Shown here: one piece after another, positions 38,006 to 48,372 of the stretch | Layout of the letters: each line of letters opens with the position of its first letter | Numbering within the stretch: the first letter of the stretch is position 1 | Assembly: GCF_040412425.1 (NCBI RefSeq) | Contig: NC_089788.1 | Location: forward strand, 69,597,720-69,661,719 | Direction: 5' to 3' | Origin: Macrobrachium rosenbergii | Taxonomy: Eukaryota > Arthropoda > Malacostraca > Decapoda > Palaemonidae | DNA length: 64,000 bases | Translations under genes and position numbers: made by a program | The notes under the pieces: generated by a model | Databases searched by the model: none | What the model was told of the DNA's origin: nothing | The model's input: only the letters and a program-made list of their open reading frames with translations

Positions 38006-39836
38006 ATGGGAAAAATATGGCTTTAATTATTTAGTGATTTGTTTAGGAATTAATTCATCATCCTCCTCTAATATCTTTACACTGCTGTTGTGAGAGTGAT
38101 TGGGACTGTAAAATGTTTTCGTTTTTGTTGTGGACGTCGAGTGCATAGCAGTGTAGCCTGTCCCTTGTTTTGTTTTTCTTTCGCTCTGAATGTGGGAGCG
38201 CTGTCCTGAATCTTTCGTCTGCATATTGGTAACACTAAAGAAACATGTAAGGGACGAGAACGCTGTTGGTGTGAAAAGGACGTCAAGCGGTCCACCCTTC
38301 ACTTTGGCTATTTTACCAAATTATTAATACAAGTTATTATCTATCCCTTGCAAGGTAAGCTTTTAAAGTCATAATATTACCGGTAGTTCATTAGTTGGAA
38401 CAGATCACTATCATGAAAGAACAGTAACAGACGAAGATTTAGGTGCAGCCTTGTTGCATGCCAGTCAAACGTGATTGCAACGCCTTAACGTGAAAATTTT
38501 TGTAGTGAAATATTCTTCACATTCATTAGTTGTCATGATATTTTGCTGCGTTAGTTTGAGTTGTAACTTACCATTTGATAGGGTTGTAGAGCGTTAGGAA
38601 GAGATAGTTATAAGTGTTTTGTTTGTGTAAAGTTTTTGTAGATACCAGCGCCTAAAGGGTACCACAAAATGGCCGTCCAACAGGGCATCTTGGGTTTGCC
38701 CCTACCTTCCTCATGGAAGTTTCCACTGCCGATCACGATCTTAGACTAGGCTATACAGTAATTTAAGAAGGCCTACCCTAGACTAATCCTGTTTGAATGA
38801 GGAATTATGACTATTTTTGTTACAAATAGCTTAGGCTATATATATAAAAGTTCATGAAAACTTAATTACGTAGGACTTAGCCTATACCCTCATTAAACTA
38901 ACCTAACTTGTGGCCTATTGTAACCTAGTCAAAAATCAGCCATGTAAACTTTGCATAGGCTATCCTTAACGATTTCTGAAGAGGCCTAGCCTAGACTATA
39001 TCCTGTTGAAAGGCACCTTAGCCTAGTTTTACCTCATTTTAGTTTAAGTGTTTCTCAGAAATCTTTCAGGTAGTCTTATCCATTGACATATGTTGTGTAC
39101 AAAACATTTAGTACTGTGTGGAGTAGGGTATCAAGTGATTTACACCTTACTGTAAATTAATTGATTTCAGGGCTGCTCCATGTTTGATATTTATTCTGTT
39201 GTGAAGGAAAAGCAATTCCCACAGTATGTAGTTGATATATTTTTTTTGAGATCTCTCAATATAAAGAGTTATTTTTGTTGTTTTAAAACAACTCACTTGT
39301 GTTGTTTTTCTTGAAATAAAAATTAAATAAAAGGAATATTTCCAAGGACCTAGTCCAGGAGTCCTGAAGAGTATGTAAATTGGATCTAGTCCAGGAGTTC
39401 TGAAGACTATGTAAATTAACCAAGTCCGGGAGACTAGGCCTGGGAGAAATTTGGCATGATGTAATGAGTAACAAAGAAACGAACTGAGTACCAGGGATTT
39501 TCTTCAGTACCATCGTACCTTACCACTAAAATGGAAATCAGCACTTCAATTGCCTCCCAGTGGGAAGACATCACCTGGCCTCATCAGTAATAAGACCCAT
39601 ACACCCAAGGAATATCATGTAATAGCAGGTAGGACAGGCCTACCCTAATTCCCAGGCAGCGTAAACGTCAGTAGTCTTCATACCCACCGTGTCAACTATG
39701 ACACAGGACCATTCTCTGACCCCTGTCTCCAGGCAAGAAGACTGACAACAGTGCATCTTTATAGTAGTATTATTATTCTCTCTTTTCTCGTATCTTAATG
39801 TCTTGGTGGGGGGGGGAAGAATCCTCCTGTGACATT
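38006..39836. other. Region expected to hold the 5' LTR; boundaries not found
   Basis: This lies between block A and the primer-binding site at 39837. A 5' LTR should end at about 39834 (…TGTGACA). Its start is not identifiable because no 3' LTR remains for comparison. AATAAA-like signals lie near 39310-39330. Two copies of a ~37-bp unit (CTAGTCCAGGAGT.CTGAAGA) occur at about 39350 and 39388. 38730-39010 is rich in AGGCCTAGCCTAGACT strings. A minus-strand frame (about 38240-38027) preceded by TTTCTTTAG could be a captured exon; unsupported otherwise. Confidence 0.4.
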
Positions 39837-39854
39837 TGGTGGCAGCGGTGGGAT
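39837..39854 (+). promoter_or_regulatory. Primer-binding site complementary to tRNA-Leu
   Basis: TGGTGGCAGCGGTGGGAT is an 18-nt complement of the 3' end of a tRNA-Leu type (…ATCCCACCGCTGCCA plus CCA), as I recall the animal tRNA sequence. It lies 2 nt after a CA that fits an LTR end and ~240 bp before the gag start, the expected place for minus-strand priming in an LTR retrotransposon. Confidence 0.8.
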
Positions 39855-40097
39855 AGGATCTTTAGTCCAGTGCTATTGATCCATACCCACTGTGCCTATA
39901 TATTATGTAGGTCACTTATAATGTTTTGTCATATTGTATGCATTTCTTTATACAATATTGTTGATTTTTATCTGATTAAGGTCATGACTTATTTTCATGC
40001 ATATTCATTATTTCTATGGTGACGGAGTGCAGGATATTGTCTATTAATGTAGTTTACATTTTATTGTTTGATTGTAAGTATTTGAAATATTGTAACA

Positions 40098-40475
40098 ATG
40101 GCAACTGGTAATGATGAATCATATATTGATCTAATTCAATTAGAGCAGGAAACACAACAAACATTACAGACAGTTAAGAACTTCACTCAATCCTACCAGG
40201 ACGTTTGGTCTCAAGTGGGAGATCTATCAAATCAAATCAAAGACTTGGACCAGAAATTGGTTGACATACAGGGGACGATACAACACTTAACACCCAAACA
40301 TAATAACACTCAACCACCCATAATGTCTACACCACATACATCACATATTCCAAGTGATCCATTCTCATGTGACAACCTCAATACCATAACAGGAACCCCA
40401 CAATACAGACCCCCAATACCGCCTCGTACAAATACTAAGTATCCACCACAAACACGACTACTATCACAAGTATAG
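40098..40475 (+). CDS. gag: Gag, N-terminal part (frame 1)
   Basis: The ATG at 40098 sits in AACAATGGC, a good animal start context, ~240 bp after the primer-binding site. The 125-residue product begins with a Gln/Glu-rich, probably helical segment (SYIDLIQLEQETQQTLQTVK) and then turns Pro/Thr-rich. It stops at TAG 40473-40475. The next 380 codons continue in the -1-relative frame with similar Pro/Thr-rich composition, so a single-base indel near 40380-40470 probably split one gag gene. A programmed frameshift here would be unusual and no classic slippery heptamer was seen. Confidence 0.7.
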   Translation: MATGNDESYIDLIQLEQETQQTLQTVKNFTQSYQDVWSQVGDLSNQIKDLDQKLVDIQGTIQHLTPKHNNTQPPIMSTPHTSHIPSDPFSCDNLNTITGTPQYRPPIPPRTNTKYPPQTRLLSQV

Positions 40476-41617
40476 TGCCCTTAATACCCATAAATGTCTC
40501 ATCAACACCACCTAATCCTGCAGTGGTAGTACAACCTCCTATACAACCATCCACACCTATACCTGATCCATCATCAGGTAACTCTTGTCAAAACCCTCAT
40601 ACCAGTCAGTCAAACCCATTCATTTTGCAGCAAGGTCAACAGACTGTTATACCCAATCCTTTCCTTGGACCACAACCTACTTATCCCTTTAATAATACCA
40701 ATCCATACTTTTACTCAATAAATACTCCAGTAGCAATTCCTCAAAATGTACCAGTGTTAAATCCGAAAGATGTAGCCCTTCTCAAACTTTCTGAACTCAA
40801 GGGAGTTCTTGCTGACAACAGACTTAATACTTTTTTTAGACAGGTAGAGTCGTGCACTAGTTCAGATGACAGGAGAATAGAAGTGGCAATGGCCCGGACT
40901 GAACCAGATATAGCTACGTTCTTAACAGCAGCGTTAGTAAACCAGGGTAATAATCTACCTTGGGATGAGATTAAGAAACTTATGAAGAAGCAGTTTATTG
41001 GCTCAGCCACTCTGTTACAGGCATGGCAAGAGATTACTGCCATGACTTACTATTTTGATGAACCTCCTAGTTCCTTTATTAATAAATTACAGTGTAAAAT
41101 CTCAGCTTTAACTTTGAAATTCCCCAATGATCCAATTCCAACATCAGATAAATTCCTTAAGACAAAAGTTTATAAGGGATTGAATTCACAGGCCCAAGCC
41201 AAACTAGTTGATTTCTTAGCAGACCATATTCCGTTGGAAAATTTCATGACATGGGCCGAAGAAGAATATTATAGGGCTCAAGGAATGAATAGTAGTAATG
41301 GGAATAGAGTCTTGCCAATTTCAGGCACTGGGAATCCTCAGTCATCATCCCCAGTAACAGGTGTTCAACAGGGGGAAATACAAAGAAATGAGCTAGATAA
41401 TTTAAGAAAGAAGCTTGAAGAGTTAAATAAAAAACTGGAGAAAGTAAACATGAAGAAACAAAAGAGTAATAGTAAATATTGTGCCTTTTGCAGAGTGACT
41501 GACCATAATCTGTCTGATTGTCCTCTTGATCCTCCCAAGGGAGTTTGTTTTGATTGTTTCCAACAAAATAGTAGGAGAGGTCATGTAGGATGTCCAGGAA
41601 AAGTAGGTATAAACTGA
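40475..41617 (+). CDS. gag: Gag, capsid and nucleocapsid part
   Basis: A ~380-residue frame. It begins Pro/Asn/Thr-rich (about residues 1-105), followed by a helical capsid-like region (about 110-270, e.g. LSELKGVLADNRLNTFFRQV and MKKQFIGSATLLQAWQEI). A Lys/Glu-rich coiled segment (LRKKLEELNKKLEKVNMKK) comes next, then a zinc knuckle C-x2-C-x4-H-x4-C (CAFCRVTDHNLSDC). A second Cys/His cluster has atypical spacing (C-x2-C-x8-H-x2-C). It ends at UGA 41615-41617. The GTG at 40475 is not a real start; the frame is entered from the upstream gag. Gag packages the element RNA in cytoplasmic particles. Confidence 0.85.
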   Translation: MPLIPINVSSTPPNPAVVVQPPIQPSTPIPDPSSGNSCQNPHTSQSNPFILQQGQQTVIPNPFLGPQPTYPFNNTNPYFYSINTPVAIPQNVPVLNPKDVALLKLSELKGVLADNRLNTFFRQVESCTSSDDRRIEVAMARTEPDIATFLTAALVNQGNNLPWDEIKKLMKKQFIGSATLLQAWQEITAMTYYFDEPPSSFINKLQCKISALTLKFPNDPIPTSDKFLKTKVYKGLNSQAQAKLVDFLADHIPLENFMTWAEEEYYRAQGMNSSNGNRVLPISGTGNPQSSSPVTGVQQGEIQRNELDNLRKKLEELNKKLEKVNMKKQKSNSKYCAFCRVTDHNLSDCPLDPPKGVCFDCFQQNSRRGHVGCPGKVGIN

Positions 41618-41621
41618 CTAG
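41615..41621 (+). promoter_or_regulatory. Gag/protease stop in a UGA-CUAG readthrough context
   Basis: The codons are AAC TGA CTA GGG. The protease frame continues in the same phase on the other side, with no further stop until 42299. UGA followed by CUA(G) is a well-established stimulatory context for translational readthrough in several viruses and in some animal genes. A small GGAG/CTCC hairpin (41622-41625 with 41637-41640) could form just downstream. Whether it works here is untested; the stop may also be a plain mutation. Confidence 0.55.
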
Positions 41622-42301
41622 GGAGTCTGGCACGAGCTCCTAGTATCAGTCTGGTGGTTAATGATAACATGATTGAAGCTTCAGTTGATACAGGTAGCTC
41701 TGCCAGTATAGTTAAGAAATCCTTTGTGGAAAGCTTAGGTTTGAAGCCTGCCAAGATGAGAAATTTACCAAGGTTAATGGGAGTCACCCAGGCAGTTGTA
41801 CCAGTACTAGGATCTGTTTATTTAGATGTTCATAGTGGCACTAGAGTTGTTACTCACTTATTTTTTATTGTGCCAGACAACTTGTTAGATACAGAAATTC
41901 TATTGGGCGCAGATTTGCTTGGGGTTGCTCGTCTAACATGGGATCGTATAAAGGGTATAGTAATTTGGGATAATATTACATATCATGTGCGGCTTCTTAA
42001 ACCGAGACCTTCCACAAGGAGAATTAGAAATCTCAAAACTATTCAGCCATTAAGCCTTGGAGTAGATGAGATAAGATTAAAGAAAAAAATTATCCTACCT
42101 CCCTCTTCTGCAGGTATTTATGCTGTGTCTGTAAATGAAATGAAAGATACAATACTCGGATATACCTCAGAATTAAAAGCCGATGGTACTATGAAGGCTT
42201 TGTGCCTTAAAGTCACTGATAATCAGGAAGTACATATACCTCTCATAAATAGTACAAAGGGTGTAGTTAAGTTGAAAATAGGAACACTGATAGGTACTTA
42301 A
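41618..42301 (+). CDS. pol: Retropepsin-like aspartic protease (pol N-terminus), truncated
   Basis: Read in the same frame as gag after the UGA. About 15-20 residues in, it has E-A-S-V-D-T-G-S-S-A-S-I-V, the D-T-G catalytic loop of retroviral-type aspartic proteases. About 80 residues later comes E-I-L-L-G-A-D-L-L, the conserved I-L-G-x-D flap-to-C-terminal motif. The enzyme would act as a dimer to cleave Gag-Pol. There is no ATG at the start, as expected for a readthrough product; the GTG at 41654 has no support. The frame ends at a stop formed by the junction with block B, before any reverse transcriptase. Confidence 0.9.
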   Translation, partial: LGSLARAPSISLVVNDNMIEASVDTGSSASIVKKSFVESLGLKPAKMRNLPRLMGVTQAVVPVLGSVYLDVHSGTRVVTHLFFIVPDNLLDTEILLGADLLGVARLTWDRIKGIVIWDNITYHVRLLKPRPSTRRIRNLKTIQPLSLGVDEIRLKKKIILPPSSAGIYAVSVNEMKDTILGYTSELKADGTMKALCLKVTDNQEVHIPLINSTKGVVKLKIGTLIGT

Positions 42302-44283
42302 ACTGAAAGAGGAGAATTATTTGCGCTTTTCCGTCACATCGGCCTAAACTCAGAGCGCTTTCGTGATAAGTTTTATTCTTGTACACGCTTTTCCGTACCC
42401 TACTAAGCTGTTTCTAGCGTAAATTAAGCTTCCGTTATTTGAGTGGTGTTATTCTTACGCATATTTGTTCTGTAATAATCCATCTGAACAGCTATTCTAT
42501 AAAGAGGAAGTGATGAGCTTATCATCTGATACCTAAGAGACGTTTAAAACTTTTGAATCTGAGACTCAGACATATTGATTGTTATTACGATTATTATTGA
42601 AAGAATGATTAAATATTTCAACTTATTGAGGCCATTCTCCCAAATGCTCAGTTTGTTCTTCGTTGTTTTAGTATATTAGGCCTGCTCTGATGCTCCTCCT
42701 CGCTTGTTATAGTAAATAATATTGAATACTACGAAGTACAATTCTTTCCTAAAAAGATTGGATGAAATCAGACCCTTGTCTTACGTGTATATATTGATAT
42801 ATCATTCAAATTACACCTAATCCCCTAGCTCTTGGTGATTACTGTGCCTTAAGGATTTCAAGTGTGTATGTTTAACAATATATCAAGATATTCTTACGAG
42901 AAAAGTGTCTGATTTTGTCTTCATTACGTAAATTCTTGTCCTTATTTTCAGAAGAAGATGATCAGAACTTGTGATTCAGTCAAAGCGGAGAGCAAAAGTT
43001 CAGGATAATGAGATGGAAATAAAAAAAATAAACAAATAACAAATATACTTAGATTTTTCAATAAAGATAGTAAAAAATGGACTAGATAACTAAAAAATTA
43101 GAATGAAAATATATATAAACAAAAAAAATCGCGAACGGAAACTGTCCATCTTTGTTTACAATTCGTGACCCTCGAGTGTTGAGGCATCTCCCTTTGAGGT
43201 CCAAATTACTCTTTACATCATTTAGTACCGAAGACCGTTTCCATGTTACTCTAGATGAGTCACGATTACGGTAATTGAGTCATAATTAGTGTAGTAATAA
43301 GTAATCATTCCGTTTTCTAGGCACAGGAATAAAACAAACCCCCTTTTCTGGAAGGTCTTTGCCAAGGCACCTTGTGACATTGTCGAATTTTTATATATTA
43401 TATATATATATATATATATTTTATTTTTTTAAAAGTTCGGGAAATTAACGTTTATTAGACCCCCTAGGTCATTTCGAAATGAAGATTGCCTAATTACCCG
43501 TAATTATGTCGTGTGTGATTGCCTAATTACAAGTAACTGAGTCAAGTATGGCATTGAATGAGGGTAGCCTTATTGTTCATATGGAGCCAGCTACGTAAGC
43601 TGGCCAAGTCATTTAGGTAATCCTAGTTTAGGTGGTCCAAATTCACTGCATTACGTCAGTCAAGGCCAGGGTACACATTTATCAAATGTTTATTGCATAA
43701 TGGAAAACAATGAATAAATGAGCTGTTGGTAAATCTAAGCAAAACCTCTGCACTGAATATTACCTTGGAAATTGATTTCCTTTTTAATACTTTTACTGTT
43801 GCTGATGGAGGTGGTGGTTTTGTTTATTGTCACTCAGTTATTATTAACCTCATATCTGCCAAGCACGGTCGGGGACCCTTTGGGAACACGGGGTTTTGGG
43901 TGGGCGGAAAGCACTGGGAGAAAGACCGGACCGCCACAATGTTATTAAGGAATGGTTACACATATTCTCAAGTCATCAGGGAGCCATATATTTAAGAAGG
44001 CATTGGCTAAGGAAGCTATTATTTAAGGAACCATACCAACCTAACATACCACCCTAACCTGACCTAACCCGGCAGGCCTTGTTACTTATCCAGCAGACCG
44101 CCCAGTGAAGAAACTCCACTTTTTACCAAAAGTTCCATTGTAGCACTGCACATGCGCAGTGGCTAAAATATAATCAATTCTGAGGTTAGAGTCAAGCGAT
44201 AAAAAATAACAATAAATTCTTGATAAGCAACCAAATTACTATAGAAAAAGTCTGTTTCCAAGGTAATACCGACACAGAGCTAA
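42301..44283 (+). mobile_element. Repeat block B (paralogue of block A, uninterrupted)
   Basis: Matches 35209-36973 plus 37767-38005. It has the intact AACCTAAC site at 44038-44045 that is split by the Merlin-like insertion in block A. A short TA tract (about 43395-43420) is longer than in block A. Its left edge truncates the retrotransposon pol frame. Its right part is one arm of the palindrome 43766-44794. Confidence 0.85.
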
Positions 44284-44794
44284 TACAGTACTTAGTTCTA
44301 CCTTGACTTTTTTTGTAGTATTTTGGGTAGTTATTAACAAATTACGGGTTTTTTTGTGGTCTACTGTAATTAACCTGTAATTAACATCAGAATGTTATCG
44401 CGCATGTGCAGTGCTATATGGGCGCCTTTGGTAAAAAGTGGATTTTCCTTCACGGGGGGGTCCTGGAGTTGGAGCCCCTGGCTAAGTAACGCAGCCTGCT
44501 AGGTTAGGGTACATTAGGTTAGTATAGGTCCTTTTATAATAGGTCTCATTAGCCAATACCTTCTTGAACATAATGGCTCCCTAATGACATGTGCATGTGC
44601 GGAACCATTCCATAACTACATGGTAGTCCATTTTTTTCTCCCAATGATTCCCCCCCCCCCCCCCACAAACCCTGCATTCCCAAAGGGTCCCTAATCATGT
44701 TGGGTAGATATTAGGTCAGTAATAATTGACCGACAATAAACACCACCACCTCCTTCATCAGCAACACTAAAAGTACAGGAAAAATCAATTTCCA
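43766..44794. repeat. Foldback structure with ~490-bp arms
   Basis: Arm 1 (about 43766-44263) and arm 2 (about 44311-44794) are inverted copies separated by ~47 bp. Matching landmarks are TGGAAATTGATT at the outer ends, then GACCCTTTGGGAA, GGAATGGTT.C and CACTTTTTACCAAA in opposite orientations. Divergence is moderate, with a long C run in arm 2 at about 44649-44664. Block A carries only arm 1. Confidence 0.88.
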
Positions 44795-44797
44795 ATA

Positions 44798-44985
44798 GTC
44801 TGGTATTTCATGCAATAATTAGTGTTTGGCTGTATTGCAGTATCCAAAATAGTCTGGTATTTAACCCAATTATTAGTGTTTAGCGGTAATGCAATATCCA
44901 AAAAAGTATGGTATTTCACCCAATAATTAGTGTTTGGTTGTAATGCAATATCCAAAAAAGTCTGGTATTTCACAAGTACTGTACC
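44798..44985. repeat. 54-bp tandem repeat, about 3.5 units
   Basis: GTCTGGTATTTCA starts at 44798, 44852, 44906 and 44960, an exact 54-bp period. It begins immediately where the foldback arm ends. Confidence 0.92.
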
Positions 44986-46315
44986 ATGAAAGCCTTTTGG
45001 TTAAACAAAATAGGAAATTGCTGAACCTGAAGAAGAATTACAGAGTATTAATACTGTAATATTAATAGTTTACTCAGATTCGGGTAGATTTTGTCTTTGC
45101 TGGATAAAATTTGTTCCTAAAATCTTCTATTACTGTTTTAATAAAGTTTGCATTGCAGTCAAAAGCTTCATTACATTTACACTTATTGTAACAAAAAATT
45201 ATTTCTTTTAAGATGTACTTGATAAAAGACTGTAGATGCTCAACACAGGTCAAAAGCTATTGTCCCATTTCTGCCCCTTTTATTAATAGGAACTCAGGTT
45301 AGGATATTTGGAATCTGGTTATAGTTATCTCCTCATTTTCATGCTTTGTAATTCAAAAGACCTGAATGTTGCATGATTTAATTAACCGATTTCTTGTCTT
45401 TTCAGAATATCACCTACAACTGGCAATCCGTAGACAGTAGATGGAGGTGCTAGCTCTGGTACCCTTGGGGTCGAACAACATATATCATGTGTTTAACACC
45501 TAAGCACCTCTCCACCCATATAAGATCTGGGTAAGCCAGGCATTAGCTACTGAAGACTCTGTACCACTACAGTAGGAAATCACAAGGAATATGACTGAGC
45601 TACTGTGAATATTCCACTCTCACCAAGGAATTTCTACAACGGAAGATCATACCTTCAAGAAATACGTTCATGTTTTAACCTAATGTAATATTGTTGTTAG
45701 TGGTTATTCACAAACATCAATTAACTGTAGGTAGTGAAAAATTTGATACATTACCTGTTAGCAGGAAAAATGATCCGATTGTTATATATCTTTGAATCAG
45801 TCTCATTGAATAATTTAGGCTCTTACTTTTATAAATAGGGATTTTAGTTTCCCTTTCACTGTTAAAGCTGTCACAGGCTTAAGTTTTAGTTCCGGGCAAG
45901 TGTAGTATGACAGAAGCTCAAGTTTTAGTTCCTTGCAATTTTTACTTTATGTAGGTCATAAAAATGTTACTTTGTGTGGGTCATAATAGTGTCTAAGGAA
46001 AACTTGGGTTGATAGCAGATGCAGGTGTTTACTGTGTAGTTCAGGATACTGTAAGTGGTTCATGACTAAAATCAGCTGTTTGTTTAGTACATATCTGCAT
46101 TCAGTTATTTTTGTTGACTGGATGTATAGTTTTTGCCTAAATTTAATGGGCTTAATACATAAATTTCCTATCAGCCTATGCAAGCCAAAAGTTTCATTAC
46201 AGTGTACTGTACATAGTTTGTAATATAAATCTCATAACGGTTAAATGTTAGCTATTGCGTAGTATTATTCAGTATGTTTCAACATGCATAGCTTATTAGT
46301 CTAAACATCCTATCA
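44986..46315. other. Intergenic, nothing recognised
   Basis: AT-rich unique sequence. No reverse transcriptase or other continuation of the truncated retrotransposon is found here, which argues that its pol was deleted rather than interrupted. Confidence 0.45.
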
Positions 46316-48372
46316 GTTGAAAATATCAGTTCTCAGTTGACCAGCATGCAAACCCCTTGGAGTATTGTGGATGCAACATCAAAATCCAACCATTGAGTCA
46401 GATATAAGTTGTCATTTTCAGCTTTTCCAACTCTTGAGTTTACTGCAGTTTTGACCCTCTATTTGTTGCTTGGCTTTTTGTGAACATAACCACAATAAAG
46501 TACAGGTATTTTGTTTTGAAATGACGCCAGGATGAGTACCATAACACGAAAGGTTATGTCACAGAGACTGTACAAAGGTAACTTGCTCATCACAGGCTTG
46601 GCTCAGGGGTAGACAGGACTTTCATAGGCCTAATGACAGCTGTCAGGTTGTACAGGATGTATGATGTTCTAACATCAGGCATTCCTTTTTAACATCAACA
46701 TCATGATGTCAGGTACCCAGCAGTCTTACACGAGAGGATAAAAGCATTTTCCATTGTTTGATTTCTTGTATATCAGGTAATAAACAATTGTAGGTTGTTA
46801 TGTTGACTCAAGGGAAGTTCTGGTAGGTGGTATCAGGTAGTATATTGATCAGAGTATAGTTGTTGTTCCATATTTACATTGTCAGTAAATTATTTAGCAG
46901 ATTTGTGGAGACATTGACTTTTCCCAGAGTTCTTTAGAGCAATAGGAAATTGTTCTGATAATATTCTTTAATTTCCACGAGATTCTTACCTGCTTAATAG
47001 CTAGTATTTCATTAGCTAAGAGGAATAGATCATATTGATGTATATTAAACATTTTTTTTTCTTGGTCATATATACAGTAGTTTAGTGACGAATCTCTGAG
47101 GTGTTACTTAAAACATTTATGGAATAATTATCAGTAATTATTGACAGCTTTTCAATTGCAGATGGTTCTCAGAGCCTTTGTTTCAGTTTGTTTTATTACA
47201 GTATATCCATGCTAATGTAAAGTTAATTTTTTAATGCATCTATCTTTTATATCACTGTAAAAGTACATAAACACTGGGGCTTAAACTTAGAGATTAAAGT
47301 TGCATAAAGGCTTAGATTAATACTGGAAGGATATCACAGAACAAAGTAATTGTATGTTTGTATTTTACAACAGGAAATATTTCAGAATTATGTTTATTCG
47401 TTGTTATCTCAGATTTGCTGAAAGGAGACCTTGCTGTAATTTTTATGTGATGTAATGATACTCCTAAATTTGTACAAGTTTGCCATGGAAATAATGCATC
47501 TTGTAAATTTTGAAAATAGAATTATTGAAAGCTAATGCTTCAGTTAAAAGTTTATCTTTAAATGAACAATATTTTCGTGGCATGTCTTCATATTTCAAGA
47601 GACTGTTGGTATTTTAAGGTTCTAGTTTTGGAAGTGGTACTTTAAGAAAAGTTTTTGGTTCTCTGACAAGGACTTTAGGTATGTGAATTTATAAATAAAT
47701 TCAAATTAACACTGGTGGTTTGAGGAGTCTTTTATTGCTAGCAAGGTAACTCAACTCAGGTAGTATTACTTCTTAATGTAATTGATAAATAAACGTGCTT
47801 TAAGAATTGAAATCACCTTGGGAACTAGCCAGTATTTTTTCATACAGAACAAGAAATATTTTCCAGACATCTGTGTAATAAGGGAAATTAATTTCTTGAT
47901 GAACTTCTGCTTGGTATTCCATGGAAATTGTAAATTGGAGTAAGGTGAGGCTAAAGAAGTGGATAGCAAAGTGGGAATAGATTAAAGGGATTTAAAGAAA
48001 GGAAAGGGAAAATATTTTGTACTTTTGTTATATAATGTGTATCATCTCAGAGCACCAGTGAAAGTTTGATTAGTTAATAGAAGTGGTATCGTAACAGAAT
48101 GAAACTGTCTTGTCTTAAGAAAAAGTCACTAAGCTTCATCTTTGTAGACATGTATTGTTAAGGAGATATTTGAGTTGCTTGTTGCTTTACGTTTGTTAGT
48201 GCCTTTTGAAATTATCATATATTTTTTTCTAGTTTACAGGTTTTGTAAATTTTAACATTTCCAATGTTGCAGTGTCTTAAACTATGGAGATATTTAGGTT
48301 TAGGTATAATTTTTTTTATTATGTTCTGTACAGTTACCACTGAATATCAGTAATGTGATGAAGATTCAGTTA
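46316..48372 (+). mobile_element. Unclassified ~2.1-kb interspersed repeat, copy 2
   Basis: Second copy of 24385-26629, same orientation and same end points. It lacks the SINE insertion, and it also lacks ~95 bp present in copy 1 (the junction is at about 47908, TTCTGCTTGG). No satellite fragment borders this copy, unlike copy 1. Confidence 0.8.

Larger units (their letters stand above)
39837..42300 (+). mobile_element. LTR retrotransposon, 5' part (PBS-gag-protease), truncated in pol
   Basis: The order is primer-binding site, ~240-bp leader, gag, zinc knuckle, then aspartic protease, the order of Ty3/gypsy- or BEL-type elements. Reverse transcriptase, RNase H and integrase are absent. The protease frame stops at 42299-42301, exactly where block B begins (AACTGAAAGAGG at 42301), so pol was cut at that junction. 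No 3' LTR is seen in the window. The copy cannot transpose by itself. Confidence 0.85.

Noticed and set aside
38420..38475. Plus-strand LGAALLHAS string resembling an RNase H motif
   Set aside because: Very short, no surrounding RNase H blocks, and on the wrong side of the retrotransposon for its pol.
40380..40480. Programmed frameshift within gag
   Set aside because: No classic slippery heptamer was seen and the position is not a domain boundary; a simple indel is more likely.
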